Source of the DNA: Magnetovibrio sp.
GTDB taxonomy: Bacteria; Pseudomonadota; Alphaproteobacteria; Rhodospirillales; Casp-alpha2
NCBI GenBank assembly: GCA_002690705.1
Contig: NZFO01000004.1
Coordinates: 135,932 to 199,931, forward strand
DNA length: 64,000 nt
Direction of reading: 5' to 3'
Below, in pieces: positions 44,422 to 55,462 of this stretch. Each line of letters begins with the position of its first letter. Within the stretch, counting starts at the first letter, position 1. The translations under genes were made by a program, and so were the position numbers. The notes beneath the pieces are model-generated. The model had not been told where the DNA came from. It made no database searches and saw nothing but the letters and a program-made list of their open reading frames with translations.

Positions 44422-45909
44422 TTGCAACTCGTCGATATTATAAGAGAAAATGGAAATCTAGAATCAAAATCGGTTAACTTGGATAACCAGATATTGAGAG
44501 GTATTACGTGTGACTCACGTCAGGTTGAGCCTGGGTATTTGTTCGCGGCTTTACCTGGAACACGGATAGACGGCAGACAGTTTATTCAAGACGCGATTAA
44601 GCGTGGGGCTATTGCTGTGCTGGGACCGCCGGGGATTGGTGACGAGAGTATTGGGGGTGATTTGCCGATTATTACTGATGTCGATCCGCGCCGTCTTTAT
44701 GCGATCATGGCGGCGCGTTTCTTTCAGAAACAACCCAAAACTATCGCGGCTATCACAGGCACCAGCGGAAAAACATCCTGTGCTCATTTTTTACGCCAGA
44801 TCTGGAATAAATTGGGCGTTGGTGGAGCCTCTTTGGGCACGATGGGTCTCACAGCGATATCGGCTGACGGCACGAGCCTCAGGACTGGTCGAGTTGAGAC
44901 ATTAACAACCCCTGATGCATCTGATTTGCATCTACAATTGCGTGACCTTGTACAACTAGGGATTGAGAACGTGGCAGTGGAGGCATCCAGTCATGGATTA
45001 GATCAACGCCGACTTGATGGTGTTCGTGTGACAGAGGCAGCGTTTACTAATATCACTCATGATCACCTTGACTATCATGGGTCTGAAACTGCTTACTTGG
45101 ATGCTAAGCTGCGCCTTTTTGAGAAACTTCTTATTGAAGGGGGCTCCGTCATAATCAATGCAGATCAAAACCATGCGGAGCATATCGCTGAAATAGCGCT
45201 TAGGCGCGGATCACCAATTATTCGGTACGGCGCTTGTGGCGATCGTGTTCGATTACTGTCACTTGAGAGGAGGTCCGAAGGACAGAGTCTATCCCTCGAT
45301 GTGGATGGGGTTCGCTTTGAACTGTTGTTACCGTTACTCGGGGTATTTCAGGCATCTAACGTACTTTGTGCTCTCTCACTTGCCTTAGCGGGTGGTTTTA
45401 ATGCGAGAGATTTGATGAGGGTTTTGCCTTCATTGAATGGAGTTCCTGGAAGAATGGAATGGGTGGGTAAAAATTCCGCCGGCGCGAACATCTACGTTGA
45501 CTACGCACACAAGCCAGATGCACTTAAAGCGATTTTATTAGCCTTGCGGTTAAATGTTGATGGTGACATTGCTGTTGTATTTGGGTGTGGTGGTGACCGA
45601 GATGCTGACAAGCGAACGATTATGGGGTCAATCGCAGGACGATACGCAGATAAGATCGTCGTTACCGATGATAACCCTCGTTCTGAAAATGCTGCTCAAA
45701 TCCGCAAATCGATTATAAGAGGTTGTCCAAATGCTCTGGAAATAGGTAATCGAGAGGAAGCGATCGGGACGGCGTTTGAAATGGTTGGGGCTGGCGACGC
45801 ATTGGTAATCGCAGGAAAAGGTCATGAAACTGGACAAAATGTAGACGGGAAAATTTTCGAGTTTGATGACGCGTCTGTTGTGCGCGGACTGATTGGTAAT
45901 AAAACATGA
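44422..45909 (+). CDS. murE: UDP-MurNAc-tripeptide synthetase, meso-DAP adding
   Basis: Adds meso-diaminopimelate to UDP-MurNAc-L-Ala-D-Glu in the cytoplasm; 495 residues. The ATP-binding loop AITGTSGKTSCAHF is near 112, TTPDASDLH near 162, and the DNPR motif (VVTDDNPRSE near 417) marks DAP rather than lysine specificity. The start is TTG 44422, behind GGAG (44411-44414) and five bases after the ftsI stop. The stop overlaps murF by ATGA. Confidence 0.96.
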   Translation: MQLVDIIRENGNLESKSVNLDNQILRGITCDSRQVEPGYLFAALPGTRIDGRQFIQDAIKRGAIAVLGPPGIGDESIGGDLPIITDVDPRRLYAIMAARFFQKQPKTIAAITGTSGKTSCAHFLRQIWNKLGVGGASLGTMGLTAISADGTSLRTGRVETLTTPDASDLHLQLRDLVQLGIENVAVEASSHGLDQRRLDGVRVTEAAFTNITHDHLDYHGSETAYLDAKLRLFEKLLIEGGSVIINADQNHAEHIAEIALRRGSPIIRYGACGDRVRLLSLERRSEGQSLSLDVDGVRFELLLPLLGVFQASNVLCALSLALAGGFNARDLMRVLPSLNGVPGRMEWVGKNSAGANIYVDYAHKPDALKAILLALRLNVDGDIAVVFGCGGDRDADKRTIMGSIAGRYADKIVVTDDNPRSENAAQIRKSIIRGCPNALEIGNREEAIGTAFEMVGAGDALVIAGKGHETGQNVDGKIFEFDDASVVRGLIGNKT

Positions 45910-47381
45910 CAGTGGAAGCGAACCAACAACACCTATGGACAGCCCGTGATGCTGCGCACGCAGTATCAGGTAAAGTTTTTGGTAATTGGGTGGCATCTGG
46001 TGTAACCATAGATAGCCGCAAGACGCGGGTAGGCGACCTATTTGTAGCAATTCAAGGCCCTGTGCACGACGGACATAAATTTATAGGAAATGCTGTGGCC
46101 CGTGGTGCTGCAGCTGCTGTAGTAGCAGATGGGAGAGACCTAGAAGGACAGGGCATTGATCTGAACCGACTTCTCGTAGTTCCGGACACGATGGTCGCAC
46201 TTCAAGATCTGGGGCGAGCAGCCCGGGCGCGAGCTACAGCTTCTATCATTGCAGTCACAGGTAGCGTGGGTAAAACGGGAACCAAAGAAGCTCTAAAATG
46301 GGTGTTAGGCGCCCAAAAGTCAGGCTTGAACGGGGTGCATGCTACCCAAGGTAATCTTAATAATCATTGGGGGCTCCCGCTCAGCTTGGCTCGGATGTCC
46401 TGTGACAAAAGTTATGGTGTTTTTGAAATGGGGATGAACAACCCTGGAGAAATAGCAGCACTATCCCGCATCGCTCAGCCTCATGTGGCATTGATCACGA
46501 CAGTTGCAGAAACCCATCAAGAATATTTCGAGTCTTTGGAGCAGATCGCTGACGCCAAAGCGGAAATTTTCCAAGGCTTGGTGAAGGGGGGAACCGGAAT
46601 AATTAATATTGATAATCGAATGAGCCAACGCCTTATCGAGCGCGCGCAGTCTGAAAAGGTAAAGCGTATTATGACATTTGGCACAAGAAACGAGGCTGAT
46701 TGGCAATTGCTTGAAGTTAATTTGGGAGCTACTGACAGTGTCTTGAGGGTTAGAACGCCGTACGATGAACAGGTCACATATACCTTGGGATTACCTGGCA
46801 AGCATTTAGCCTTAAACTCTGTTGCTGTTTTAGCTGCAGTCGATGCTTGTGGTGCAGATTTTTCCAAGGCAACTGAGCTTTTAGCAACGCTTCCAGCAAT
46901 CACGGGACGAGGAGATCGAAGGAACATTCGTATTCCCGGTGGTAGCTTTGCGTTAATCGATGAGAGCTATAATGCGTGCCCGGTGTCAATGGAGGCGGCC
47001 ATTCAAGTTCTTGGACAAGCAATAATTTTTGAGGGTGGTCGGCGTATTGCAGTTTTAGGCGACATGTTGGAACTCGGGCCTAGGTCGGATGAACTTCACG
47101 CTGCCCTTGTCGAGCCCTTGGTTCACGCTGGTATTGATCAAGTTTTTACAGGTGGAAAATTTATGGCGACCCTCCATCAATCTTTGCCAAGTAGATTACG
47201 CGGCGGACATGCAACTTCCTCAAAAAAATTAGCTACGTTAGTTTGTGCAAGTATCCGCGCGAATGACATTGTCATGGTCAAAGGTTCACGGGGGAGTCAA
47301 ACGCGAGAACTTATCGGTGAGTTGCAGGCTCTGGCATGTGGACGCGAGCAGTCGGCTCGACAAAAAGTGTGCGGAGGTTGA
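45906..47381 (+). CDS. murF: UDP-MurNAc-tripeptide:D-Ala-D-Ala ligase
   Basis: Adds D-Ala-D-Ala to complete UDP-MurNAc-pentapeptide; 491 residues. It shows ITGSVGKT-like ATP loop (VTGSVGKTGTKEAL near 116), the NNHWGLPLSLARM block and FEMGMNNPGEIAAL, and the C-terminal IDESYNACPVSMEAAI with VLGDMLELG. It starts in an ATGA overlap with murE and is followed by mraY four bases after its stop. Ddl, which makes the D-Ala-D-Ala substrate, is encoded further along the cluster. Confidence 0.96.
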   Translation: MTVEANQQHLWTARDAAHAVSGKVFGNWVASGVTIDSRKTRVGDLFVAIQGPVHDGHKFIGNAVARGAAAAVVADGRDLEGQGIDLNRLLVVPDTMVALQDLGRAARARATASIIAVTGSVGKTGTKEALKWVLGAQKSGLNGVHATQGNLNNHWGLPLSLARMSCDKSYGVFEMGMNNPGEIAALSRIAQPHVALITTVAETHQEYFESLEQIADAKAEIFQGLVKGGTGIINIDNRMSQRLIERAQSEKVKRIMTFGTRNEADWQLLEVNLGATDSVLRVRTPYDEQVTYTLGLPGKHLALNSVAVLAAVDACGADFSKATELLATLPAITGRGDRRNIRIPGGSFALIDESYNACPVSMEAAIQVLGQAIIFEGGRRIAVLGDMLELGPRSDELHAALVEPLVHAGIDQVFTGGKFMATLHQSLPSRLRGGHATSSKKLATLVCASIRANDIVMVKGSRGSQTRELIGELQALACGREQSARQKVCGG

Positions 47382-47385
47382 TTGA

Positions 47386-48474
47386 ATGCTATTTCATCTA
47401 CTTGTCCCGCTAGCGGATCAATTCGGTGCATTAAACGTCTTTCGATACCTCACATTTCGGTCAGGGGGTGCTGTCATTACAGCCCTCCTAATCAGCTTTA
47501 TGTTTGGGTCAGTGCTCATTGAGATGTTGAAATCTCGTCAAAAAGGGGGGCAGCCTATCCGTGAAGATGGCCCGGAAACACACATTTTAAATAAGCAAGG
47601 TACGCCCACAATGGGCGGTGTTCTAATATTGCTTGCTCTTGGACTCGCAACCTTGCTCTGGGCAGATCTTGGCAACGGTTTTATCTGGGTGGCGCTGGGG
47701 GTTACATTGGCTTTTGGCACAATTGGGTTTCTCGATGATTACATGAAGGTGTCGAAGCGCGACAGCGCAGGATTGTCCGGTAAATTAAAGCTTTTGGCAC
47801 AGATCGTTATCGCGTCAATCGCGACCCTTTGGATCATGCGTAATCTGCCACCTGAAATGGTCACGACCTTAACTATTCCATTCTTAAAAAATGTTGTCGT
47901 CAATCTTGGGTGGATGTTCATTGTCTTTGCAGTATTTGTGATGGTGGGTGCATCAAACTCGGTAAATCTAACGGATGGCTTGGATGGACTGGCGATAGTA
48001 CCCGTAATGATTGCGGCAGCCGTTTTTGCGATGATCGCGTATCTCTCAGGTCACAGCGTATTCGCCAATTATCTTCAAATTCAGCATATTGCTGGTGCAG
48101 GTGAGTTAGCTGTGTTTTGTGGGGCGCTCGTTGGTGCAGCCATGGGTTTCCTATGGTTTAATGCCCCACCTGCCAAGGTATTTATGGGAGATACTGGTTC
48201 CCTTGCCCTCGGGGGGGCATTGGGTGCAATAAGCGTAATAACTAAGCATGAATTGGTTCTTGCTATAGTTGGGGGTCTCTTTGTTCTGGAGACGGTGAGC
48301 GTCATAGTTCAGGTTGTGTCCTTCCGGCTTTTTGGCAGACGGGTCTTCGCTATGGCACCACTGCATCATCACTTTGAGAAAAAAGGATGGGCAGAGAGTA
48401 CAATAGTTATTCGGTTTTGGATCATAGCTATGATTCTAGCCTTGGCAGGGCTCTCGACCTTGAAGCTGAGGTGA
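47386..48474 (+). CDS. mraY: Phospho-MurNAc-pentapeptide transferase
   Basis: Polytopic inner-membrane enzyme of 362 residues that transfers phospho-MurNAc-pentapeptide to undecaprenyl phosphate, giving lipid I. About ten helices are visible. Diagnostic blocks are [13 protein letters not shown] near 69, [19 protein letters not shown] near 115 (Mg-binding Asp pair), [11 protein letters not shown] near 194, and the [11 protein letters not shown] motif near 326. ATG follows GGAGG. It sits between murF and murD as in other dcw clusters. Confidence 0.97.
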   Translation: MLFHLLVPLADQFGALNVFRYLTFRSGGAVITALLISFMFGSVLIEMLKSRQKGGQPIREDGPETHILNKQGTPTMGGVLILLALGLATLLWADLGNGFIWVALGVTLAFGTIGFLDDYMKVSKRDSAGLSGKLKLLAQIVIASIATLWIMRNLPPEMVTTLTIPFLKNVVVNLGWMFIVFAVFVMVGASNSVNLTDGLDGLAIVPVMIAAAVFAMIAYLSGHSVFANYLQIQHIAGAGELAVFCGALVGAAMGFLWFNAPPAKVFMGDTGSLALGGALGAISVITKHELVLAIVGGLFVLETVSVIVQVVSFRLFGRRVFAMAPLHHHFEKKGWAESTIVIRFWIIAMILALAGLSTLKLR

Positions 48475-48484
48475 GGAATTTTTA

Positions 48485-49948
48485 ATGATTGATGTTTTTC
48501 CATTTTCTGGATATCCGGTCGCTGTTTTTGGGCTCGGTCAGTCGGGCGTGGCAACCTCCCTTGCGTTGGTCAAAAGCCAGGCTGAAGTTTGGGCTTGGGA
48601 TGATAATGAAGGGGCACGTATTCGAGCCGCTGAAGAGGGGGTTCCTCTAGTTAATCTCTATGATTGCAATTGGCGAGATGTGACCTCATTGGTGTTGACC
48701 CCCGGTGTCCCGCTAAATTATCCGGAGCCACATCCGTTGGTTAAAAAAGCACGAGAAGCAAAATGTGAAATTATTGGTGATATAGAACTTCTTAGTAGGA
48801 CTCAGCGCTGGTGTAGTTACATCGGTGTTACGGGGACTAACGGCAAATCGACAACCACGGCCTTATTGGGACACATAATGCAAATAGCCGGCCGTGAGGC
48901 TGAGGTGGGCGGGAATCTTGGTATTCCTGCACTGTCACTTGAACCTTTGGGGCCCGCGGGCACCTACATTTTAGAAATGTCATCTTATCAATTGGATCTG
49001 ACCCTTTCTGTAACCTTCGATATCGCTGTATTTCTTAACCTCAGTAAAGACCATCTTGATAGACATGGTGGAATGAATGGCTATGTAACGGCTAAGCGTC
49101 GAATATTTAAACGCCAAACAAAACCTCGTACGGCTGTCATTGGTGTCGATGATGATCTCTCCTGTTCTATCTTCGATGAAATGCGTGAGGCTAATGAACA
49201 AGTCGTAATAGGTATTTCTGGGCATCAGGTTGTTCCCGGCGGCGTTTATGTTAGGGAGGGTGTTCTGATTGATGACACTGAGAATTCGGCAACCCCCATA
49301 TGCAATTTGCATGAAAACCCCAGTTTGCAGGGCTTTCACAATGGCCAAAATGCCGCCGCCGCATATGCCGCTGCGAAAACTGCTGGTGTTGCGCCTCATG
49401 CTATCATGGCATGTATTCAGAGCTATCCGGGATTGGTTCATCGTCAAGAGCCTCTTGCAGTGGTGGACGGTATTACTTTTGTTAATGATTCGAAGGCGAC
49501 CAATGTCGATTCTGCAGCCAAAGCGATCGCTAGCTATACCGATATTTTCTGGATTGCGGGAGGAACACCTAAAGACACTAGTTTGGGCGCTATAGAGCAG
49601 GAATTGTGTCACGTTCACCACGCTTATTTAATCGGTGATGCGGCGATGGCTTTGTCCCACTCTTTAGCTGAGACTGTGCCGTTTACTCTGGCGGGAGATC
49701 TGGAGACCGCAACACACCTAGCGTTCGCCGCAGCCAGGGAAGCCGTTGCTGAGCGACCAGTCGTCTTATTATCCCCTGCATGTGCATCATTTGATCAATT
49801 TGAAAATTTTGAGGCCCGAGGGGATGCATTTAGAAAAATTGTTGAAAAACTGCCTGGAACGCACACCGACCCTTTTGAGGGGCCTTGGATGTACTCAGAG
49901 ACCAGCAATTCTAGATCGGGAACAGAGTCAGGTGGAGAGAAGAAATGA
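48485..49948 (+). CDS. murD: UDP-MurNAc-L-alanine:D-glutamate ligase
   Basis: Adds D-glutamate to UDP-MurNAc-L-Ala; 487 residues. The N-terminal domain begins VAVFGLGQSGVATSLAL, the ATP loop is GVTGTNGKSTTTALL near 116, and later blocks are HQVVPGG, FVNDSKATNVDSAAKAI near 335 and LSPACASFDQFENFE near 432. All are typical of MurD. It lies ten bases after mraY and overlaps ftsW by ATGA. Confidence 0.96.
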   Translation: MIDVFPFSGYPVAVFGLGQSGVATSLALVKSQAEVWAWDDNEGARIRAAEEGVPLVNLYDCNWRDVTSLVLTPGVPLNYPEPHPLVKKAREAKCEIIGDIELLSRTQRWCSYIGVTGTNGKSTTTALLGHIMQIAGREAEVGGNLGIPALSLEPLGPAGTYILEMSSYQLDLTLSVTFDIAVFLNLSKDHLDRHGGMNGYVTAKRRIFKRQTKPRTAVIGVDDDLSCSIFDEMREANEQVVIGISGHQVVPGGVYVREGVLIDDTENSATPICNLHENPSLQGFHNGQNAAAAYAAAKTAGVAPHAIMACIQSYPGLVHRQEPLAVVDGITFVNDSKATNVDSAAKAIASYTDIFWIAGGTPKDTSLGAIEQELCHVHHAYLIGDAAMALSHSLAETVPFTLAGDLETATHLAFAAAREAVAERPVVLLSPACASFDQFENFEARGDAFRKIVEKLPGTHTDPFEGPWMYSETSNSRSGTESGGEKK

Positions 49949-51069
49949 GTGCGTGGGCGCGGACAGATACTAGTCTCGTGGGCCGGTGGTGGTGGAATGT
50001 CGACCGCTGGATGCTGGCCGCTCTCGTATGCTTAAGCGTCATTGGCACAATCCTCACCTTAGCAGGTTCACCACCGGTTGCTGCGCGCCTTAAGCTAGAT
50101 ATATTTCATTTTGCAGGCCGCCAAATACTTTTCATTGCCTTGGCCATGATTGTTATGATTTTCGTCTCATTTTTGTCCGTGCGCGGTGTTCGCCGTTTAG
50201 CCGCTGTAATGACCTTCGGAGCCTTAATTTTGATGGTCGCAACTCTTATTGTTGGGACGGAGACTAAGGGGGCTACTCGTTGGTTATACCTATGGGGATT
50301 TTCCATACAACCTAGTGAATTTATCAAGCCTGGCTTTGCCGTAATGGCAGCTTGGTTTTTTTCAGTTCGCTGTTTGGATGATCACTTCCCAGGTTACACG
50401 CTGGCGGGTATCCTTTACGTTTTTGTGGCTGGCCTATTGTTGCTCCAACCTGATGTCGGGATGACATTTGTGGTATCAGCTATTTGGGGAGTGCAATTTT
50501 TTATAGCGGGTTTGCCCCTGATATTTGTTGTGGTAATCATCTTTTTGATAGTGGGTGGTAGCTTCGGGGCGTACATCACATTTTCGCACGTTCAAGTTCG
50601 TGTTGATCGGTTCTTAGATCCGGAAGTCGGCGTCGGTTACCAAGTTTCTCGATCACTTGAGGCCTTTCGCAATGGAGGCTGGGCGGGACGTGGCCCGGGG
50701 GAAGGACGCGTCAAAGAGGTGCTGCCTGATGCACATACCGATTTTATCTTTGCCGTTGCTGGTGAAGAATTTGGTCTCATTGTGTGCCTAATAATTCTTG
50801 CGCTTTTCGTCTTCGTTATTTTAAGAGGTATAAGCCGTGTTATGAGGGACGAGGACTTATTTGCTTTACTGGCAGTGGCAGGACTTTTGGTCCAATTTGC
50901 TCTTCAAGCGCTGATCAATACGGCTTCAACGGTAAATCTTATGCCCCCTAAAGGTATGACCCTACCATTTATTTCGTATGGTGGCTCGTCAACGTTAGCG
51001 CTAGGTTTTGGGCTCGGAATGGTTTTAGCTTTGACGCGCATACGTGCTCACCCAGAGGAAGAGCGATGA
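49945..51069 (+). CDS. ftsW: Septal peptidoglycan glycosyltransferase FtsW
   Basis: SEDS-family polymerase of lipid II at the septum; 374 residues, about ten membrane helices. Diagnostic segments are GATRWLYLWGFSIQPSEFIK near 110, LLLQPDVGMTFV near 169, GPGEGRVKEVLPDAHTDFIF near 249 (including the catalytic Asp region), and LPFISYGGSSTLALGFGLG near 339. It partners with FtsI from the same operon. Starts in an ATGA overlap with murD and overlaps murG likewise. Confidence 0.96.
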   Translation: MSAWARTDTSLVGRWWWNVDRWMLAALVCLSVIGTILTLAGSPPVAARLKLDIFHFAGRQILFIALAMIVMIFVSFLSVRGVRRLAAVMTFGALILMVATLIVGTETKGATRWLYLWGFSIQPSEFIKPGFAVMAAWFFSVRCLDDHFPGYTLAGILYVFVAGLLLLQPDVGMTFVVSAIWGVQFFIAGLPLIFVVVIIFLIVGGSFGAYITFSHVQVRVDRFLDPEVGVGYQVSRSLEAFRNGGWAGRGPGEGRVKEVLPDAHTDFIFAVAGEEFGLIVCLIILALFVFVILRGISRVMRDEDLFALLAVAGLLVQFALQALINTASTVNLMPPKGMTLPFISYGGSSTLALGFGLGMVLALTRIRAHPEEER

Positions 51070-52199
51070 GTATTCCGGCAAAACCCCTAATTGTTTTGGC
51101 AGCAGGTGGTACAGGTGGACATGTATTTCCGGCTGAAGCGCTTGCCAGCGAACTGTTGAATCGTAGCTGTCGGCTTGCTTTAATTACGGATCGGCGGGGT
51201 GGTAATTTCTCAGGGGTTCTTGGTGGTCTCGAAACTTATCGTATCCGAGCCGGTGGAGTCGCGGGTAAAGGAATTGTGACACTGTTGCAAAGTGGACTGG
51301 AACTAATATGCGGGCTGTTCCAGGCACGGCGCCTTCTGAAACGATTGATGCCAAGTGCAGTCGTAGGTTTTGGTGGATATGCGTCTGTACCGACCATGTT
51401 CGCAGCCGGTTCTCTGGGGTTACCTACGGCTATTCATGAGCAAAACGCGATTCTTGGGCGAGCCAATCGTTTTTTAGCGCCGCGGGTACGACGAATCGCA
51501 ACGTGCTTTGACATAACTGATGGTGTGCCTGCTAGCGCAACTGAAAAGGTTACAATAACAGGCATGCCAGTTCGACCGGCTATTGTAGCCGCTCGTCACT
51601 TTACCTACGGAGAGAGAAGTATTGACGGTGACGAAGCATTATTTCGATTATTAGTTATTGGTGGATCACAAGGTGCTCGCGTTTTGAGTGACATTGTTCC
51701 GCAGGCCATGGGCGCCTTAGGGGCGGGGTTACGTCGGCGGTTGCGCGTTGTTCAGCAATGTAGACCTGAAGATATTGAGCGGGTGCGTGCGGTATATGCA
51801 CAATATAACATTGATGCCGAATTACGAACTTTCTTCAATGATGTCTCAACTTATTTGGGCGCAGCAAGTTTGATTGTTGCTCGCGCTGGCGCATCTACAG
51901 TGGCTGAATTGACGGCTGTAGGACGTCCGGCGATTCTAGTGCCCTACTCGTACGCAATTGATGACCATCAGAGCAGCAATGCCCATGCTATTAACGAGGC
52001 GGGGGCTGGGTGGGTTTTGCCTGAGTCGTCGTTAACCGCCGGTGCATTAAAAAGTCGAGTCGAATCGCTAGTTGAGATGCCGGCTATTTTGCAGCGCACG
52101 GCGGCTAATGCGCGAAATCTGGGGCGTCCTGAAGCAGCAAAAGCTCTTGCTGACATGGTGCTCGATCTCGTTTCAAGTGATGAGAGGAAGGTGGCATGA
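51066..52199 (+). CDS. murG: Lipid II synthase MurG
   Basis: GT28-family N-acetylglucosaminyltransferase that converts lipid I to lipid II on the cytoplasmic membrane face; 377 residues. Signature glycine-rich loops are [17 protein letters not shown] at 12-28 and the second GGSQGAR near 197; [23 protein letters not shown] and [20 protein letters not shown] are further family blocks. The ATG overlaps the ftsW stop and the gene overlaps murC by four bases. Confidence 0.97.
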   Translation: MSIPAKPLIVLAAGGTGGHVFPAEALASELLNRSCRLALITDRRGGNFSGVLGGLETYRIRAGGVAGKGIVTLLQSGLELICGLFQARRLLKRLMPSAVVGFGGYASVPTMFAAGSLGLPTAIHEQNAILGRANRFLAPRVRRIATCFDITDGVPASATEKVTITGMPVRPAIVAARHFTYGERSIDGDEALFRLLVIGGSQGARVLSDIVPQAMGALGAGLRRRLRVVQQCRPEDIERVRAVYAQYNIDAELRTFFNDVSTYLGAASLIVARAGASTVAELTAVGRPAILVPYSYAIDDHQSSNAHAINEAGAGWVLPESSLTAGALKSRVESLVEMPAILQRTAANARNLGRPEAAKALADMVLDLVSSDERKVA

Positions 52200-53635
52200 G
52201 AAATTTACCTATTGATCTTGGTGCGCTTCACTTTGTTGGTATTGGCGGTATTGGTATGAGTGGTATTGCCGAAGTTCTGCATACACTTGGGTATACCGTC
52301 CAAGGCTCGGACCTATATGAAAGCGCGAATGTCGCGCGTATTCGGGCTCGTGGCATTAATGTCAAAGTTGGTCATGATGCGGGAAACCTCGGACAGGCCC
52401 AAGTGGTCATTGTCTCTTCAGCTGTAAAGTTAAACAATCCAGAAGTTATTGCCGCTAAGCATCGATTGATACCTATCGTTCGTCGAGCTGAGATGTTGGG
52501 CGAGCTTATGCGCCTGAAATGGTCAATAGCTATTGGCGGTACACATGGCAAGACTACGACAACTTCTCTAGTGGCTGCTATGTTAGATGGTGCTGGTTTA
52601 GATCCAACAGTTATTAATGGGGGTATCATTAATGCTTGGGGGACAAATGCAAGGCTCGGCGATGGGGATTGGCTGGTTGCTGAAGCTGATGAGTCAGATG
52701 GTACATTCCTAAAATTACCGGCTACGGTTGCGGTAGTAACTAATATTGACCCTGAACATATGGAATATTACGGTTCCTTTAACGCGCTTCGTCAGGCTTT
52801 TGATACTTTCGTTCAGAATATTCCATTTTATGGGTTTGCGGCACTTTGTGTTGATCATCCAGAGGTACAAGCAATGGTGCCGCGTGTCTCAGATAGACGA
52901 ATTATCACATATGGCTTTTCACCGCAGGCCGAGGTGCGAGGGATTAATCTTAAATCCAGTCCTAAAGGCACATGCTTTGATGTGGCGATCACTGATCGTA
53001 AAATGGTTGGAGAACGAATAATAAATAATTTAATGTTGCCAATGGTTGGAGAGCATAATGTGCAAAACGCTCTGGCAGCTGTCACTATTGCGATGGAAAT
53101 GCAGATCCCGGAGAACAGCATGCGTTGTGCCCTAGCGGGGTTTGAGGGAGTAAAACGGCGGTTTACGAAAACGGGTGAAGTTGACGGTATCACCATTATT
53201 GATGATTACGGACATCACCCTGTAGAGATAGCCGCTGCACTCAAAGCCGCGCGAAGCGCAACAGCGGGTAAAGTTATCGCTGTGGTTCAACCACACCGCT
53301 ACTCCCGATTACAGGACCTATTTGAAGATTTTTGTAAGTGCTTCAACGATGCTGACTGTGTTCTAGTTGCTCCAGTCCATGCAGCTGGTGAAGAAGCGAT
53401 CGAGGGCATTAACGGCGATGCTTTGATAAATGGTCTGCGTCATCATGGCCATCGGTCAGTTCAAGCTTTAAATGATCCTGCAGCGCTCCCAACGATAATC
53501 GATGCTATCGCTCAGTCAGAGGATCTAGTCTTATGCTTGGGGGCCGGAACAATTACGCAATGGGCAAATGCGCTGCCCAATAGCCTTATAAAGCTGCGTC
53601 AGGACTGTAAGCAGGTTGCAAATGATGTTGGTTGA
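52196..53635 (+). CDS. murC: UDP-MurNAc:L-alanine ligase
   Basis: First amino-acid ligase of the peptidoglycan pathway; 479 residues. The N-terminus [20 protein letters not shown] loop [18 protein letters not shown] near 112, [12 protein letters not shown] near 163 and [10 protein letters not shown] near 338 are diagnostic. ATG overlaps the murG stop. Its 3' end overlaps murB by about 14 bases, depending on the murB start. Confidence 0.97.
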   Translation: MRNLPIDLGALHFVGIGGIGMSGIAEVLHTLGYTVQGSDLYESANVARIRARGINVKVGHDAGNLGQAQVVIVSSAVKLNNPEVIAAKHRLIPIVRRAEMLGELMRLKWSIAIGGTHGKTTTTSLVAAMLDGAGLDPTVINGGIINAWGTNARLGDGDWLVAEADESDGTFLKLPATVAVVTNIDPEHMEYYGSFNALRQAFDTFVQNIPFYGFAALCVDHPEVQAMVPRVSDRRIITYGFSPQAEVRGINLKSSPKGTCFDVAITDRKMVGERIINNLMLPMVGEHNVQNALAAVTIAMEMQIPENSMRCALAGFEGVKRRFTKTGEVDGITIIDDYGHHPVEIAAALKAARSATAGKVIAVVQPHRYSRLQDLFEDFCKCFNDADCVLVAPVHAAGEEAIEGINGDALINGLRHHGHRSVQALNDPAALPTIIDAIAQSEDLVLCLGAGTITQWANALPNSLIKLRQDCKQVANDVG

Positions 53636-54563
53636 GATGAGACCAAGTTGGGCAAACTTAATGCCGCAATTTCAGGGTGATTTGAAGTTTGGTCCATCGT
53701 TAGCACGGTACACTTGGTTTAAAACCGGTGGACCTGCAGAGGCTCTTTTCCGTCCAAAAAATCTTGCTGATTTAGCCTTGTTTCTTGATAAGCTTCCAGA
53801 ATCTGTTCCCGTAACTGTTATGGGTAATGCGTCAAATATATTGGTTCGGGATGGCGGAATTGAGGGCGTGGTTATCCGTTTAGGAAAGGGTTTTTCAAAA
53901 ATACAGATTGAAGGTGATGCTCTGGTAGCTGGCGCGGGGGCAGCTGATTTAAACGTTGCAAAATTTGCGCGACGCCATGGGATAAGTGGAATGGAGTTCT
54001 TAGCTGGGGTGCCGGGCACAATCGGTGGTGCGTTAGCAATGAACGCTGGCGCATATGGAAAGGAACTTAAAGATATCTGTATCAGTGCTGATATTGTTCT
54101 GCGGGACGGAACAGTGAAACGCACTAATGTCGATGATTTTGGCTTTGCCTACAGAAATTCTCAACTAAATGGTGCTATTGTAATCTCTGCCCGGCTGAAG
54201 GTAATTAGGGGTAATCCTCATGAGATTGGGGAGCACATAAAACAAATTCGGGCAACCCGAGAAAATACCCAGCCAACTCGGACTTTGACTGGTGGTTCAA
54301 CATTCAAAAATTTAGGTGACCGAAAGGCATGGGAATTGATTGATGCTGCGGGTTGTCGGGGACTTAGGTGCGGTGGGGCAGTTGTTTCGGAAAAACATTG
54401 CAATTTTCTTATTAATGAAGGCAACGCAAGCGCGGCTGACCTTGAAAAGCTTGGTGAATGTATCCGTAATCGAGTGAAGGCGCATTCTGGCATCGTTTTG
54501 GAATGGGAAATTGAGCGGATTGGGCGCGCCGGCGAAAATGTGCCCTCGGAGGTCATGAGATGA
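53622..54563 (+). CDS. murB: UDP-N-acetylenolpyruvoylglucosamine reductase
   Basis: FAD/NADPH enzyme that reduces UDP-GlcNAc-enolpyruvate to UDP-MurNAc; about 313 residues. [16 protein letters not shown], the FAD-binding [14 protein letters not shown], and [20 protein letters not shown] are diagnostic, with FAYRNSQL and TGGSTFKN later containing active-site residues. The start is uncertain: ATG 53622 has AGG six bases upstream; ATG 53625, ATG 53637 and TTG 53616 are in frame. It overlaps murC at the front and ddl by ATGA at the end. Confidence 0.95.
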   Translation: MMLVEMRPSWANLMPQFQGDLKFGPSLARYTWFKTGGPAEALFRPKNLADLALFLDKLPESVPVTVMGNASNILVRDGGIEGVVIRLGKGFSKIQIEGDALVAGAGAADLNVAKFARRHGISGMEFLAGVPGTIGGALAMNAGAYGKELKDICISADIVLRDGTVKRTNVDDFGFAYRNSQLNGAIVISARLKVIRGNPHEIGEHIKQIRATRENTQPTRTLTGGSTFKNLGDRKAWELIDAAGCRGLRCGGAVVSEKHCNFLINEGNASAADLEKLGECIRNRVKAHSGIVLEWEIERIGRAGENVPSEVMR

Positions 54564-55462
54564 GCAAGAATGTTACCGTTTTGTTGGGAGGTTGGTCAGC
54601 TGAACGAGAAGTCTCATTGGTAAGTGGTGCCGCATGTGTCAATGCCCTTAAGGAGGCTGGATACGACGTTACGCCCATTGACGTGCATCCTGATATGGGA
54701 GCGCTATTGACCCGCCTCTACCCAAAGCCTGATGCTGTTTTTAATGCGTTACATGGTCGTTACGGCGAAGACGGCTGCGTGCAAGGTCTTTTGGATATAC
54801 TCGGTATTCCATATACACACTCGGGTCTTATGGCCTCGGCGCTTGCAATGGACAAACCTATGGCCAAACATCTTTTTAAGACCGCGGGTTTATTGGTTGC
54901 GAAGCATGTGGAGGCTAGCGCTGATGAAATTTTTGCCGCAGATTTAATACCGCGCCCCTATGTGATAAAACCCTCGAATGAGGGATCAAGTGTAGGCGTT
55001 CAAATAATTAAAGTGGGGGGTCATAACCCAATTATCGATGCCGCTATGGCAGGCGGAACTCGGATGATGGTTGAGGCTTTTATTGATGGACGCGAGCTGA
55101 CTGTTGCCGTAATGAATGGGAAAGCGCTTGCGGTGACTGAAATTATCACCCATCACGATTTTTATGACTATGGCGCCAAGTACGAGAACGGTGGTTCAAC
55201 CCATCACATCCCCGCCGAAATCGGCGAGGACCTAAATTCTAAAGCAATGGGAATGGCTGAACGCGCCTATTCAGTGCTCGGGTGCCGCGGTGTGGCAAGG
55301 GTGGACTTTCGATTTGATGGCGAAAACCTTTTCATCCTCGAGGTAAATACGCAGCCCGGTATGACCCCAACGTCGCTGGTCCCTGAACAGGCGGCGCATG
55401 TCGGAATTTCATTTCCGGATTTAGTTAGTTGGATGGTTGAGAAGGCGGAGTTTGACCAATGA
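54560..55462 (+). CDS. ddl: D-alanine--D-alanine ligase
   Basis: ATP-grasp enzyme of 300 residues making D-Ala-D-Ala for MurF. The N-terminal VLLGGWSAEREVSLVSG, NALHGRYGEDGCVQG near 59, VIKPSNEGSSVGV near 136 and the C-terminal FILEVNTQPGMTPTSLVPEQA near 258 are the family blocks. Both ends overlap neighbours by ATGA (murB and ftsQ), so it is embedded in the translationally coupled core of the cluster. Confidence 0.97.
   Translation: MSKNVTVLLGGWSAEREVSLVSGAACVNALKEAGYDVTPIDVHPDMGALLTRLYPKPDAVFNALHGRYGEDGCVQGLLDILGIPYTHSGLMASALAMDKPMAKHLFKTAGLLVAKHVEASADEIFAADLIPRPYVIKPSNEGSSVGVQIIKVGGHNPIIDAAMAGGTRMMVEAFIDGRELTVAVMNGKALAVTEIITHHDFYDYGAKYENGGSTHHIPAEIGEDLNSKAMGMAERAYSVLGCRGVARVDFRFDGENLFILEVNTQPGMTPTSLVPEQAAHVGISFPDLVSWMVEKAEFDQ

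Noticed and set aside
48980-49621. 213-codon minus-strand open frame inside murD
   Set aside because: Antisense to a clear murD; no motif or initiation signal.
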